A stretch of DNA of 7,550 bases from an uncultured Acidimicrobiaceae bacterium (GCA_937868025.1 CALMLJ010000047.1:1-7550); one strand, 5' to 3'. Counted from the first letter of the stretch, positions 1 through 6,610 are shown. Program-made: numbers and translations. Notes: generated by a model from the sequence alone, not told the origin.

Positions 1-480
1 GGTGTTGGTCGTGTAGCTCGCAGTGCCGTTGGTGAGCGGAACCGATGCCAGGGTGGCCGGCCCGTCCGTGAACACCACCGTGCCGGTGGGGGTACCCGTC
101 GCCGGCGACGACGCGGTGACCGTCGCCGTGAACGTCACGTTCACGTGCCGGTACGACGGCGGGTCGGTCGCGGTGACCACGGTCGCCGTGCGGCGCAGCC
201 GAATCGTCTGGAACACGCTGCCGTAGGACGGCTGGAACGCGAAGTCGCCCTGGTAGTGGGCGGTGATGTCGTGGGGTCCGATCGGGAGCCACTGCGTGCT
301 GAACGTCGCAACGCCGCCCGACAGCTGCCCCGTGCCCAGCACGGTCGCCCCGTCGTAGAACGTGACGGTGCCCGACGGCGTGCCGGTCGCGGGCGCGACC
401 GGCGCGACCGTGGCCCGGAACGTGACGGTCTCGAGCGTGAATGCGGGATTGCGACTGGACGTGACGGTCGTCGTGGTCGG
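1..480 (-). repeat. Two tandem Ig-like (Big_3_5-type) domains after the propeller, the second cut by the edge
   Basis: The translation shows two copies of the same pattern: T-V-T-S/A-S near the start, then ATGTPSGTVTFYDG or ATGTPTGTVVFTDG, an L-G/A-S turn, and, in the complete copy, PIGPHDITAHYQGDFAFQPS. This is the Ig-like fold common in actinobacterial surface proteins. The second copy stops at the window edge, so the total number of Ig domains is unknown. These domains probably space the propeller from, or pack it against, other surface material. Confidence 0.8.
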
Positions 481-2832
481 GGGGAGTGCCACGTGCGAGC
501 CGGCCATCGTGTTCTGTGAGCCGCGGGCCTCGACGACGTCCCATCGCCGCGTCAGCCCGATCCGCACCGGGGTGGTCTGCGGTGTCGGGTCGGGTGAACC
601 GTTCGTCGCCGTGCCGTCCCCGAGCTCGCCGTAGTCGCTCGCGCCCCACCCCCACAGCGTCCCGTCGGCACGCACGGCGTGACTGGTGCTGTTGCCGGCG
701 GCGACCTGCGCCCAGTTCGTGGCGTTCCCGATCTGCGCCGGTGTGGGTCGGTCACCGAACGTGCCGCCGAGGGTGCCGTCGCCCAGCTGTCCCTTGTAGT
801 TCCAGCCCCACGACCACAACGTGCCGTCGGCCCGGACGGCAAGCGTGTGCCGGTCTGCGGAGACCGAGATCCAACGGTCGGTGCCGAGACGTGTCGGGAC
901 GAGTCGATCGACCCGGGTGCCGTCGCCCAACTGGCCGTGCTCGTTGTCGCCCCACGTCCACAGCGAGCCGTCCGCCTTGATCACCGCCACGTGACCCGAC
1001 GACCCCGAGAACTGCGCGCCGGTCCAATCGGTCGCCGTGCCGATGCGGGTCGGGGTCAGTCGTGTCGTGTCGGTGCCATCGCCGAGCTGGCCCGACCCGT
1101 TGTAGCCCCACGCCCACAACGACCCGTCGGCCTTCACGGCGAACGTCGCAAGGTAGGCGGCATACACCGACACCCAGTCGGTGTCGGAGCCGATGCGAGT
1201 CGGCGACAACAGGAACGCGCTGTCTCCCGGACCAGGGGCGACGTAGTCGCCGAGGTTCAGCCCCCACCCCCACAACGAGCCGTCGGCCTTCAGCGCAACC
1301 GTGTGCGATGCGGCCGAGAGCTGCAGCCAGTCGGTATCGGTGCCGACGCGCGTGGGCGACGGGTGGCTGGTCTGCGTGCCGTCCCCGAGCGCCCCGTACC
1401 CGTTGAATCCCCATCCCCACAGGGCGCCGTCCGCGTCGATCGCCGACACGTTGCCCGTCGAACCCAACGCCGTCACGGCCCACTCCCCCGGCACGGCATC
1501 CACCGCCGGGGTCGCCTTCTGGATGGGTTCGAGGTGACCGGTCGTCGTGCCGTCGCCGACCGTGCCGAACTGGTTCTCACCCCAGATCCACACCTTTGCC
1601 GTCGGCCGCGTGGTCACCGAGAGGTTCGCGGTGCCGGTCGACGGCCCGAACGAACCGTCACCGCCGTAGGTCGCCGTGATCTCGTGGGTCCCCGCGGCGA
1701 ACCGCCGCTTGAGAGTGGCGCCCCCGGCGTCGACCGTGACCTCGGCGATCTCGACGCCGTTGTCGGCAAAGGTCACCACACCCGAGATCGGACCCGCCGC
1801 CGGAGCCGCCGGCACCACGCTGGCGCGCACGGCCACCTCTGCGTTCGTCACCGCCGGATCGGGCGACGCCGACACCGTCGTCACACTCCCACCGGGATTC
1901 ACCACTTGGGTCACGACGTTCGACGTGGCCGTCCGATACGTCACGTCGCCGTGGTAGCGGGCCGCGACGACGTGCGACCCAACGGGCAATGACAACGGCC
2001 AGACGACTGCCGCTCCTTCGACGACCTCGCTCGTGCCGACCGTGTTGTTGTCGACGTCGATCGACACCGTCCCGGTCGGCACGCCGGCATCGCCGGACAA
2101 CTCGACACGGAACGCAAACCCCTCCCCGGCCACCGACGGATTCGCCGAGGACGACAACACCATCGTCACGGGCGTGACACCGACCGGTCCCTGCGTACGG
2201 AACTCCGTCGACGGCCACACGCCACGCTCTCCCGTCGCCGCCGCGGCGGTGACCGATCCGAGGTAGACCGTCCCGGGCGCGAGCCCGGCGAGGCTCAGGG
2301 ATTCGCATCCGCCCGACGTGGAGCCGACGCCATCCACCGTCAACTCGCACGATCCCGGCTCGAACCCCAACCAGTCCACGCTGAACGACGCCGTCACATC
2401 GGTCGAACCGGGGACGAACCCCACGCCCGACACGACGGGCCGGTTCGGCGCCAGCGTCGTGAGGACCACCGGCGCCGATCCGGAAGCACCCTCGACCGAC
2501 GTCGCCGTCACCGTGCCCATGTACCCCGATTCCGCCACCAGTCCCGTCAGGACGATCGACGAGCACGGGCCCGTCACCGCCACTGCGCCGTTCAGCGACA
2601 CCGAACACGGACCCGGCGTCGACCCCTGCCAGTCGACCGCGAACCGGATGGTCGCGCCCGACGACGTGACGTCCTCGACCGACACGCCCGACACCACCGG
2701 CACGCCCGTTCCCGACACCACGGGCGGGCAGCCGGCGAGGACGAACACGCCGACCAATGCCAAGGCCGCCAACCTCGGACGAGCCGAACCAACCCGGAAT
2801 GAGCGACCTCGGAGAACCCCGCCACCATGCAT
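1..2832 (-). CDS. Large lipoprotein: FnIII x2, Ig-like x2, RCC1 propeller, Ig-like x2 or more (C-terminus off window)
   Basis: The frame is open from ATG 2832 to the left edge (944 codons, no stop), so the C-terminus is missing. The N-terminus has a basic stretch, a hydrophobic core and the lipobox LAGC with Cys35, predicting a lipid-anchored protein on the outer face of the membrane. Approximate order: two FnIII-like repeats (45-128, 131-212), each opening with PVVSGV and each with a Cys pair 14 residues apart (C76/C90, C162/C176). Next come two Ig-like domains of the Big_3_5 type (219-305, 313-408; motifs PTGTVSI, GSHVVAARYHGD, THEITATYGGDGSFGPS). A seven-blade RCC1 propeller follows (405-784), then two more Ig-like domains (785-880; 881 to the edge). 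The only cysteines are Cys35 and the FnIII pairs. ATG 2832 is the first start after an in-frame TAG at 2865-2863; no good Shine-Dalgarno precedes it, so leaderless or weak initiation is possible. The role is unknown; binding or adhesion at the cell surface is inferred from architecture alone. It is divergent from the cyclase gene. Confidence 0.9.
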   Translation of the reverse strand, partial: MHGGGVLRGRSFRVGSARPRLAALALVGVFVLAGCPPVVSGTGVPVVSGVSVEDVTSSGATIRFAVDWQGSTPGPCSVSLNGAVAVTGPCSSIVLTGLVAESGYMGTVTATSVEGASGSAPVVLTTLAPNRPVVSGVGFVPGSTDVTASFSVDWLGFEPGSCELTVDGVGSTSGGCESLSLAGLAPGTVYLGSVTAAAATGERGVWPSTEFRTQGPVGVTPVTMVLSSSANPSVAGEGFAFRVELSGDAGVPTGTVSIDVDNNTVGTSEVVEGAAVVWPLSLPVGSHVVAARYHGDVTYRTATSNVVTQVVNPGGSVTTVSASPDPAVTNAEVAVRASVVPAAPAAGPISGVVTFADNGVEIAEVTVDAGGATLKRRFAAGTHEITATYGGDGSFGPSTGTANLSVTTRPTAKVWIWGENQFGTVGDGTTTGHLEPIQKATPAVDAVPGEWAVTALGSTGNVSAIDADGALWGWGFNGYGALGDGTQTSHPSPTRVGTDTDWLQLSAASHTVALKADGSLWGWGLNLGDYVAPGPGDSAFLLSPTRIGSDTDWVSVYAAYLATFAVKADGSLWAWGYNGSGQLGDGTDTTRLTPTRIGTATDWTGAQFSGSSGHVAVIKADGSLWTWGDNEHGQLGDGTRVDRLVPTRLGTDRWISVSADRHTLAVRADGTLWSWGWNYKGQLGDGTLGGTFGDRPTPAQIGNATNWAQVAAGNSTSHAVRADGTLWGWGASDYGELGDGTATNGSPDPTPQTTPVRIGLTRRWDVVEARGSQNTMAGSHVALPPTTTTVTSSRNPAFTLETVTFRATVAPVAPATGTPSGTVTFYDGATVLGTGQLSGGVATFSTQWLPIGPHDITAHYQGDFAFQPSYGSVFQTIRLRRTATVVTATDPPSYRHVNVTFTATVTASSPATGTPTGTVVFTDGPATLASVPLTNGTASYTTNT
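481..1620 (-). repeat. Seven RCC1 repeats, cysteine-free type
   Basis: Seven blades are marked by W-x-W-G at residues 415, 472, 521, 573, 625, 673 and 727 of the lipoprotein. Most are preceded by (K/R)ADG(S/T)LW and followed by N-x-x-GQLGDGT or a close variant. Spacing between blades is 48 to 57 residues. Blade 3 has lost the GQLGDGT loop and reads LNLGDYV instead. Seven repeats match the classical RCC1 beta-propeller. The bacterial family has no single known role; it is a binding scaffold, and nothing here suggests a Ran exchange function. Confidence 0.9.
1621..2178 (-). repeat. Two Ig-like (Big_3_5-type) domains before the propeller
   Basis: The first copy contains PTGTVSIDVDNNTVG and GSHVVAARYHGDVTYRTATS. 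The second contains ISGVVTFADNGVEIAE and THEITATYGGDGSFGPSTG. Both end in the Y-x-G-D-x-x-(Y/F) signature of the family. Together with the copies downstream of the propeller they form a symmetric Ig-propeller-Ig layout. Confidence 0.8.
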
Positions 2833-2943
2833 GGATCGAACACTGCTCGCGTGCGGGACGGGCTACCGCTGCCACCACCACACACGAACGTGGAATTCTC
2901 CATATTCAGACGCCAGCACAGCCGCGCTATCTGTCGCCTTCCA

Positions 2944-2974
2944 TTGACATTCGGGGGATGGGGACAGGTACGTT
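2944..2974 (+). promoter_or_regulatory. Candidate sigma70-like promoter for the cyclase gene
   Basis: A perfect TTGACA is present at 2944-2949. TACGTT at 2969-2974 fits the loose actinobacterial TAnnnT -10 pattern, but the 19-base spacer is longer than the usual 17. It lies about 90 bases upstream of the GTG at 3062 and points toward it. It is in the most AT-rich part of the divergent region. This is a pattern match only; no transcript start is known. Confidence 0.4.
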
Positions 2975-2984
2975 TAGCCGCAGC

Positions 2985-3002
2985 GAGGGCTGGCTCGCCC
3001 TC
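2985..3002 (+). other. Small GC-rich hairpin in the cyclase leader
   Basis: GAGGGC at 2985-2990 is complementary to GCCCTC at 2997-3002 with a six-base loop, followed by a TTGTGTGTGT run. It would lie in the leader if the candidate promoter at 2944 is used. It could be a weak attenuator or a chance GC-rich stem. Confidence 0.3.
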
Positions 3003-3025
3003 TTGTGTGTGTACGTCGACTGACC

Positions 3026-3037
3026 CGGGCGCGCCCG
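3026..3037. promoter_or_regulatory. 12-bp perfect palindrome upstream of the cyclase start
   Basis: CGGGCGCGCCCG is a perfect 12-bp palindrome that ends nine bases before the ribosome binding site. It could bind a dimeric regulator or form a leader structure, but palindromes of this kind occur by chance in GC-rich DNA. Confidence 0.25.
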
Positions 3038-3045
3038 TGCCCGGC

Positions 3046-3052
3046 GAAGGGG
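3046..3052 (+). promoter_or_regulatory. Ribosome binding site selecting GTG 3062
   Basis: GAAGGGG ends nine bases before GTG 3062. An in-frame GTG at 3005 is also open, but it would add 19 residues (including two Cys) with no family resemblance and no ribosome site. GTG 3062 places the cyclase motif FCDLVGST at residue 11, as is usual for a domain at the extreme N-terminus. Confidence 0.7.
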
Positions 3053-3061
3053 TTTGGATCT

Positions 3062-5155
3062 GTGGCTGACACAACGACGGCATCGATCCTCTTCTGCGAC
3101 CTCGTCGGATCGACGGCTCGGTTCTCCGACCTCGGCGACGACTCTGCCGACGAGTTCGTCCGGGAGTTCCTCATCCGTTGTCGTGCGGTCGTCGAGCGAC
3201 ATGACGGTGTGGTGGTCAAGACCTTGGGCGACGGGCTCATGGCCGTGTTCGAACGGCGAACCCTCGACGCCGTCGAGACGGCGCTCGAGCTCCACATCGA
3301 GGTCGCGGACCTCGATGTGGCCGACCCGCCGCGCCTCCGGGTCGGTCTCAGCGTCGGCGAGGTCAGGTTCGACGCAGGCGACTGGTACGGGCGGGCCGTC
3401 ACCGAGGCGTCCCGGCTGTGCTCGGTCGCCGAGCCCGGCACGACCCTCGCGACCGAGGTCGTCCGTACGATCCTGGGCTCGCGGGGCCAGGTGAGGTACG
3501 TCACCGCGGGGGCGCGGCAATTGAAGGGCATCCCCGAGCCCGTGATCGCGCTGCTCATCGAGGCGGCGCCGCCGCATCCGGCGGGTGAGCCCGACGGCCC
3601 TGTCGCCGACGGCGCAGCAACGGCGTCGCTTCCTCCGGTGACACCGGTGAGTGGGCGTTCTCGCAGCCGCTGGATCATCGCGGCCGGCGTGCTCGCCGTC
3701 GTGGCCATCGTCGCCGGAGCATTGGCGTTCGCCGCCGCCGACGGCGACGACGATCCCGCGGCCCGACGCCCGTCCACCGATGAACCCGCGTACCGGCCGA
3801 CGTTCGAGGCCCGAACGTGTGAGCCCGACGCCGACGACCCGTCACACACCTGCGGGGTGTTGAACGTCCCAATGGACCGGAGCAAGCCGTCGGGTCGCTG
3901 GATCGAGGTGCCCGTCGACGTGTGGGCCCCGATCGCCGACGACACGGAGCGGGTGGCACTCGAGCTCGGCCGCGCGGTGAACGCCGAGCAGTCGGCCACG
4001 CGGATGCTCGGTCGGCACATCCGACTCGGGGCGCGCGGCCGTGTCGGAACACCGACCCTCACGTGCCCCGAGGTCACCGAGGCCGGGCTCGCGCACCTGC
4101 TCGAGCCGTTGTACGGCAACGCGAACGTCTCGGCGCACGTCGGGGCATTGCGCCAATGCCGCAATCGTTGGACCGAGGACGGCATCGATGTGGCCCGGTT
4201 CGGAAATGCGGACATGGCGGCCGACGTCCAGGACGCAATCGTGGCGCTCGACCTTCCTCCCATCGACCTGATCGCCGGGACGGATCAAACCCCTGCCGCG
4301 TACGGTCTCATGCGCGACCATCCGAGCCTGTTGCGGACGGCGACGCTCGTGAATCCCGAGGCTCCGGACATGTCGTCGGGCCAGCTCGTCACGTCGTTCC
4401 GCACCGCGTTCCAGGCATATGCCTCCCTGTGCGCTGCCGATGAGCGGTGCAACTCCGTCCTGCCGGACCCCGTCGGCAGATGGAACCAGCTCTACGCGCA
4501 GTTCCAGGCGACCCCGTCCCTTCAGGTCAGCACGCTTCCCGACGGTCGGCCGCTCGAGATCGTCATCGACGGCGACCGGGGCGCCAGCGCCCTCGAGGTG
4601 GCGGTGGGATCGACGCCACTGATCCCCTATCTCCACCTCGTCCTGACCGGTGATGCCGCGGCGGGCGCCTCCGGGAACGCCTACGAGAAGAGCGACACCA
4701 ATCCGGACGTGCCGATCGGTGCCGACCTCTCCGACATCTGTAGCCGCATCGCCCCCAATGACAAGCCCATCGACGGCGACCTGATCGAACGGTACGCCCC
4801 GTTCCGCTCGGGCCGGTTCCGCCTGGTGAGCGAGTCCTGCGCGGCGTGGAACGTGCCTCCCGCCTCGGTCCACTTCCGATCGCCGGTGGTGTCGGCCGTC
4901 CCCACCACGATCGTGGTCGGCACGCTGTCGACGGCGACCAACCCCACAGCCGTCGACGCGATCGCCCGTGGGCTCGACCGGGCGATCATCTTCCGATTCC
5001 CCACGCTGGGGTTCGCGCCGATGTTCGAGGCGCCGTCGTGCCTCGCGGGAATCTGGCGGTCGTGGCTGGAGCGACCGGAATCCCGCCCGGCCACCGGCGA
5101 GGTCGACGCGTGCGTGGCCTCCACGCCTCCCGTCCAGTTCCTCGACGTCGGCTGA
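3062..5155 (+). CDS. Class III nucleotide cyclase domain, TM helix, extracytoplasmic TAP-like pseudo-hydrolase
   Basis: 697 residues. The N-terminal cyclase homology domain (8-167) should convert ATP (or GTP) to the cyclic nucleotide in the cytoplasm. The metal Asp residues are D13 (FCDLVGST) and D57 (KTLGDGLMAVF). K53 and D107 (GDWYG) match base-recognition residues and R118 (EASRL) the transition-state Arg, but the usual Asn is T114. It ends with the family-typical LKGIPEPV. RSRSR then precedes one membrane helix (204-226), giving N-in/C-out topology with no signal peptide. The outer part (253-697) follows the alpha/beta-hydrolase/TAP-like family: CGVLNVPMDRSKPSG, a remnant of DQRGTGRS reading GARGRVGTPTLTCPE, CAADERC, ESCAAW and a C-terminal PSC. 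By alignment the nucleophile Ser is D408 (AGTDQTPA), the acid Asp is S623 (GTLSTATNP), the His is F651 (PTLGFAP), and the Gly-rich oxyanion motif is absent. The outer domain is therefore inferred to be a non-catalytic sensor. It may share a transcript with the RCC1 lipoprotein 122 bases downstream. Confidence 0.9.
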   Translation: MADTTTASILFCDLVGSTARFSDLGDDSADEFVREFLIRCRAVVERHDGVVVKTLGDGLMAVFERRTLDAVETALELHIEVADLDVADPPRLRVGLSVGEVRFDAGDWYGRAVTEASRLCSVAEPGTTLATEVVRTILGSRGQVRYVTAGARQLKGIPEPVIALLIEAAPPHPAGEPDGPVADGAATASLPPVTPVSGRSRSRWIIAAGVLAVVAIVAGALAFAAADGDDDPAARRPSTDEPAYRPTFEARTCEPDADDPSHTCGVLNVPMDRSKPSGRWIEVPVDVWAPIADDTERVALELGRAVNAEQSATRMLGRHIRLGARGRVGTPTLTCPEVTEAGLAHLLEPLYGNANVSAHVGALRQCRNRWTEDGIDVARFGNADMAADVQDAIVALDLPPIDLIAGTDQTPAAYGLMRDHPSLLRTATLVNPEAPDMSSGQLVTSFRTAFQAYASLCAADERCNSVLPDPVGRWNQLYAQFQATPSLQVSTLPDGRPLEIVIDGDRGASALEVAVGSTPLIPYLHLVLTGDAAAGASGNAYEKSDTNPDVPIGADLSDICSRIAPNDKPIDGDLIERYAPFRSGRFRLVSESCAAWNVPPASVHFRSPVVSAVPTTIVVGTLSTATNPTAVDAIARGLDRAIIFRFPTLGFAPMFEAPSCLAGIWRSWLERPESRPATGEVDACVASTPPVQFLDVG

Positions 5156-5228
5156 CGCGTCGACCGCCGAACACGGCAGATTCCATGCCCCGGATGGGGC
5201 CGGTTCCATGGTGGCCACTTCGACGCGT
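5155..5228. other. Nested inverted and direct repeats between cyclase and RCC1 genes
   Basis: Immediately after the cyclase stop, ACGCGTCGA (5155-5163) is matched by its inverted copy TCGACGCGT (5220-5228). Inside is a perfect hairpin GCCCC-GGAT-GGGGC (5187-5200), and TTCCATG is repeated directly at 5181-5187 and 5204-5210, 23 bases apart. It could be a terminator without a U-tract, an mRNA processing structure, or an operator. None of these is proven. Confidence 0.4.
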
Positions 5229-5263
5229 TCGTAGGTTGCTCCCGAGGCGTGGACGCGATCGAC

Positions 5264-5268
5264 GGAGG
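5264..5268 (+). promoter_or_regulatory. Ribosome binding site selecting ATG 5278
   Basis: GGAGG lies nine bases before ATG 5278. The frame is open far upstream (to 4846, inside the cyclase gene), so this site and the signal peptide immediately after ATG 5278 decide the start. Confidence 0.8.
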
Positions 5269-5277
5269 TACAGCGAG

Positions 5278-6558
5278 ATGACCAGAACTGTTCGACGGGT
5301 GGGTGCGGTCGTGGCCATCGGGCTCATCACGCTCGGGTGCACACCCGAGTCGGGGCCGGGCGCGGGCGGCACGACGACGACCAGCCCGGGGGGTGGGACG
5401 TCGACCACGACCACCACCGCGGCGCCGACGAGCACGTCGATCCCACCGTCGGGAACCCCGCTCAGCGGAGTCCAGAGCGTGAGCGCAGGCTACGCACACG
5501 CGTGTGCGGTGCTGTCCGACGCGACCGTCGCATGTTGGGGAAGCAACAGTGCAGGGCAGCTCGGGAACAACAGTGCGATCGACTCGAGCACACCGGTGCA
5601 GGTGCCCGGGTTGACCGGCGTGACCGAGATCTCCGCAGGGCGGTTCCACACCTGCGCGCTGCTCACCACGGGTCGGATCAAGTGCTGGGGGTTCGGTATC
5701 TACGGACAGCTCGGCCGACAGATCGGCGACACGACCCCGTCGGGTTCGCCGTCGTTCGTTGCCGACCTCATCGGCATCGTCCAGGTCTCCGCCGGCTCGA
5801 ACCACACGTGTGCGGTCCGGCTCGACAACACCGCCTGGTGTTGGGGGCAGAACTCGAACGGCCAGCTCGGCAACGGCAGCGGGTCGACGTTCGAGTCCGA
5901 GCCTCGGCCGGTCTCGGTCAGCGCCCCGCCGCCGGCGGCGGGCACTCCGCTGTCAGGTGTGTCGAGGATCGCGGCCGGACGGGCCTCCACCTGCGCGACG
6001 ACCTCGCCCGACAGCGTGATGTGTTGGGGCGCCAACAGCGTGGGCCAGCTCGGCAACGGGACCACGGGCGATTCGCTGTACCCGACGGCGCCCACCCCGC
6101 CCGTCACCGCGACAGCGATCGGGGTCGGGGCGGAGTTCGCCTGCGCCGAGAACACCGGTCTGGTGACGTGTTGGGGGCGGAACGTCCACGGTCAGTTGGG
6201 CAACAACTCCTACGTCGACTCACTGGTCCCCGTGGCGACCAGCATCACGTCGGCCACCGGCCTGTCGGTCGGAGCGCGGACCGTGTGTGTCACCGGGCCG
6301 GCGCGGTGCTGGGGCGACAACATCGAGGGCCAGCTCGGGAACGGCACGTTCACGGTCGTTCCACCGACGGGGGCCAGCATCCCTGCACCGGTCATCGGCC
6401 TCCCGGCACAGCCGACGCAGATCGCCGTCGGCGAGACGTTCGTGTGTTCTGTGACCCCCGACACCCACGTCTGGTGCTGGGGCCTCAACAGCGCCGGGCA
6501 ACTCGGGGTGGCGACGCCGGTGCAGTCGGCGAGCCCGGTCGAGGTCACGTTCCACTGA
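5278..6558 (+). CDS. RCC1-repeat lipoprotein with a cysteine pair in every blade
   Basis: 426 residues. The N-terminus MTRTVRR plus a hydrophobic stretch ends in the lipobox ITLGC (Cys21), predicting lipid anchoring on the outer face of the membrane. Residues 22-61 are a Thr/Ser/Pro/Gly-rich flexible linker. Residues 62-426 are seven RCC1 blades, each with CWG-x(2-3)-x-x-GQLG, which fills a complete seven-blade propeller. The short C-terminal strand SPVEVTFH probably closes the ring with the N-terminal strand. Each blade has two Cys, one in the (H/S)-(T/A)-C strand and one in CWG: 76/86, 126/136, 178/188, 239/249, 289/298, 337/344, 390/400. These are plausible disulfides for an exported protein. 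No enzyme motif is visible; the ligand is unknown, and binding of a protein, peptide or glycan is inferred only from the fold. It may be co-transcribed with the cyclase gene and is followed by a strong hairpin. Confidence 0.9.
   Translation: MTRTVRRVGAVVAIGLITLGCTPESGPGAGGTTTTSPGGGTSTTTTTAAPTSTSIPPSGTPLSGVQSVSAGYAHACAVLSDATVACWGSNSAGQLGNNSAIDSSTPVQVPGLTGVTEISAGRFHTCALLTTGRIKCWGFGIYGQLGRQIGDTTPSGSPSFVADLIGIVQVSAGSNHTCAVRLDNTAWCWGQNSNGQLGNGSGSTFESEPRPVSVSAPPPAAGTPLSGVSRIAAGRASTCATTSPDSVMCWGANSVGQLGNGTTGDSLYPTAPTPPVTATAIGVGAEFACAENTGLVTCWGRNVHGQLGNNSYVDSLVPVATSITSATGLSVGARTVCVTGPARCWGDNIEGQLGNGTFTVVPPTGASIPAPVIGLPAQPTQIAVGETFVCSVTPDTHVWCWGLNSAGQLGVATPVQSASPVEVTFH
5461..6555 (+). repeat. Seven RCC1 repeats, disulfide type
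   Basis: The core motif CWG-(S/F/Q/A/R/D/L) followed by GQLG(N) recurs seven times, with CWG starting at residues 86, 136, 188, 249, 298, 344 and 400 of the lipoprotein. The DNA around it is also repetitive (variants of GGCCAGCTCGG). The third blade carries a long Pro/Ala loop (SAPPPAAGTPLSG) that resembles the start of the propeller (SGTPLSG). Confidence 0.9.
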
Positions 6559-6564
6559 CCGACG

Positions 6565-6599
6565 GCCCGTCACGCCTCGGCCTCGGAGGTGTGACGGGC
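6565..6599 (+). terminator. Strong hairpin terminator without U-tract
   Basis: GCCCGTCAC (6565-6573) pairs perfectly with GTGACGGGC (6591-6599). The stem continues through a G-U pair and CCTC/GAGG to a seven-base loop, 14 pairs in all. It begins six bases after the stop at 6558. No T-run follows, as is common for actinobacterial hairpins. Confidence 0.75.
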
Positions 6600-6610
6600 A
6601 CACTGCAAGG

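Noticed and set aside
481..1620. RCC1 repeats taken as evidence of eukaryotic DNA or a Ran exchange factor
   Set aside because: RCC1 propellers are common in secreted bacterial proteins, and here the protein has a bacterial lipobox and Ig-like domains of a bacterial type.
679..1992. Long plus-strand open frame of 437 codons
   Set aside because: It lies opposite the lipoprotein gene, whose frame gives clear FnIII, Ig and RCC1 motifs. The plus-strand translation is Arg/Pro-rich with no family pattern, a typical GC-rich shadow.
1658..2881. Minus-strand open frame of 407 codons overlapping the lipoprotein gene
   Set aside because: It is on the same strand but in another frame; the product is Arg/Gly-rich low-complexity sequence, while the correct frame shows the lipobox and domains.
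3005..3061. Upstream GTG start for the cyclase gene
   Set aside because: It has no ribosome site, and the added 19 residues overlap the palindrome and the GAAGGGG site that serves GTG 3062.
3842..5218. Minus-strand open frame of 458 codons opposite the cyclase-hydrolase gene
   Set aside because: The translation is rich in Arg, Gly and His without motifs; the plus strand carries the recognisable cyclase and hydrolase features.
4846..5277. Upstream extension of the RCC1 lipoprotein frame
   Set aside because: The extension overlaps the cyclase gene out of frame; ATG 5278 has GGAGG and begins a proper lipoprotein signal peptide.
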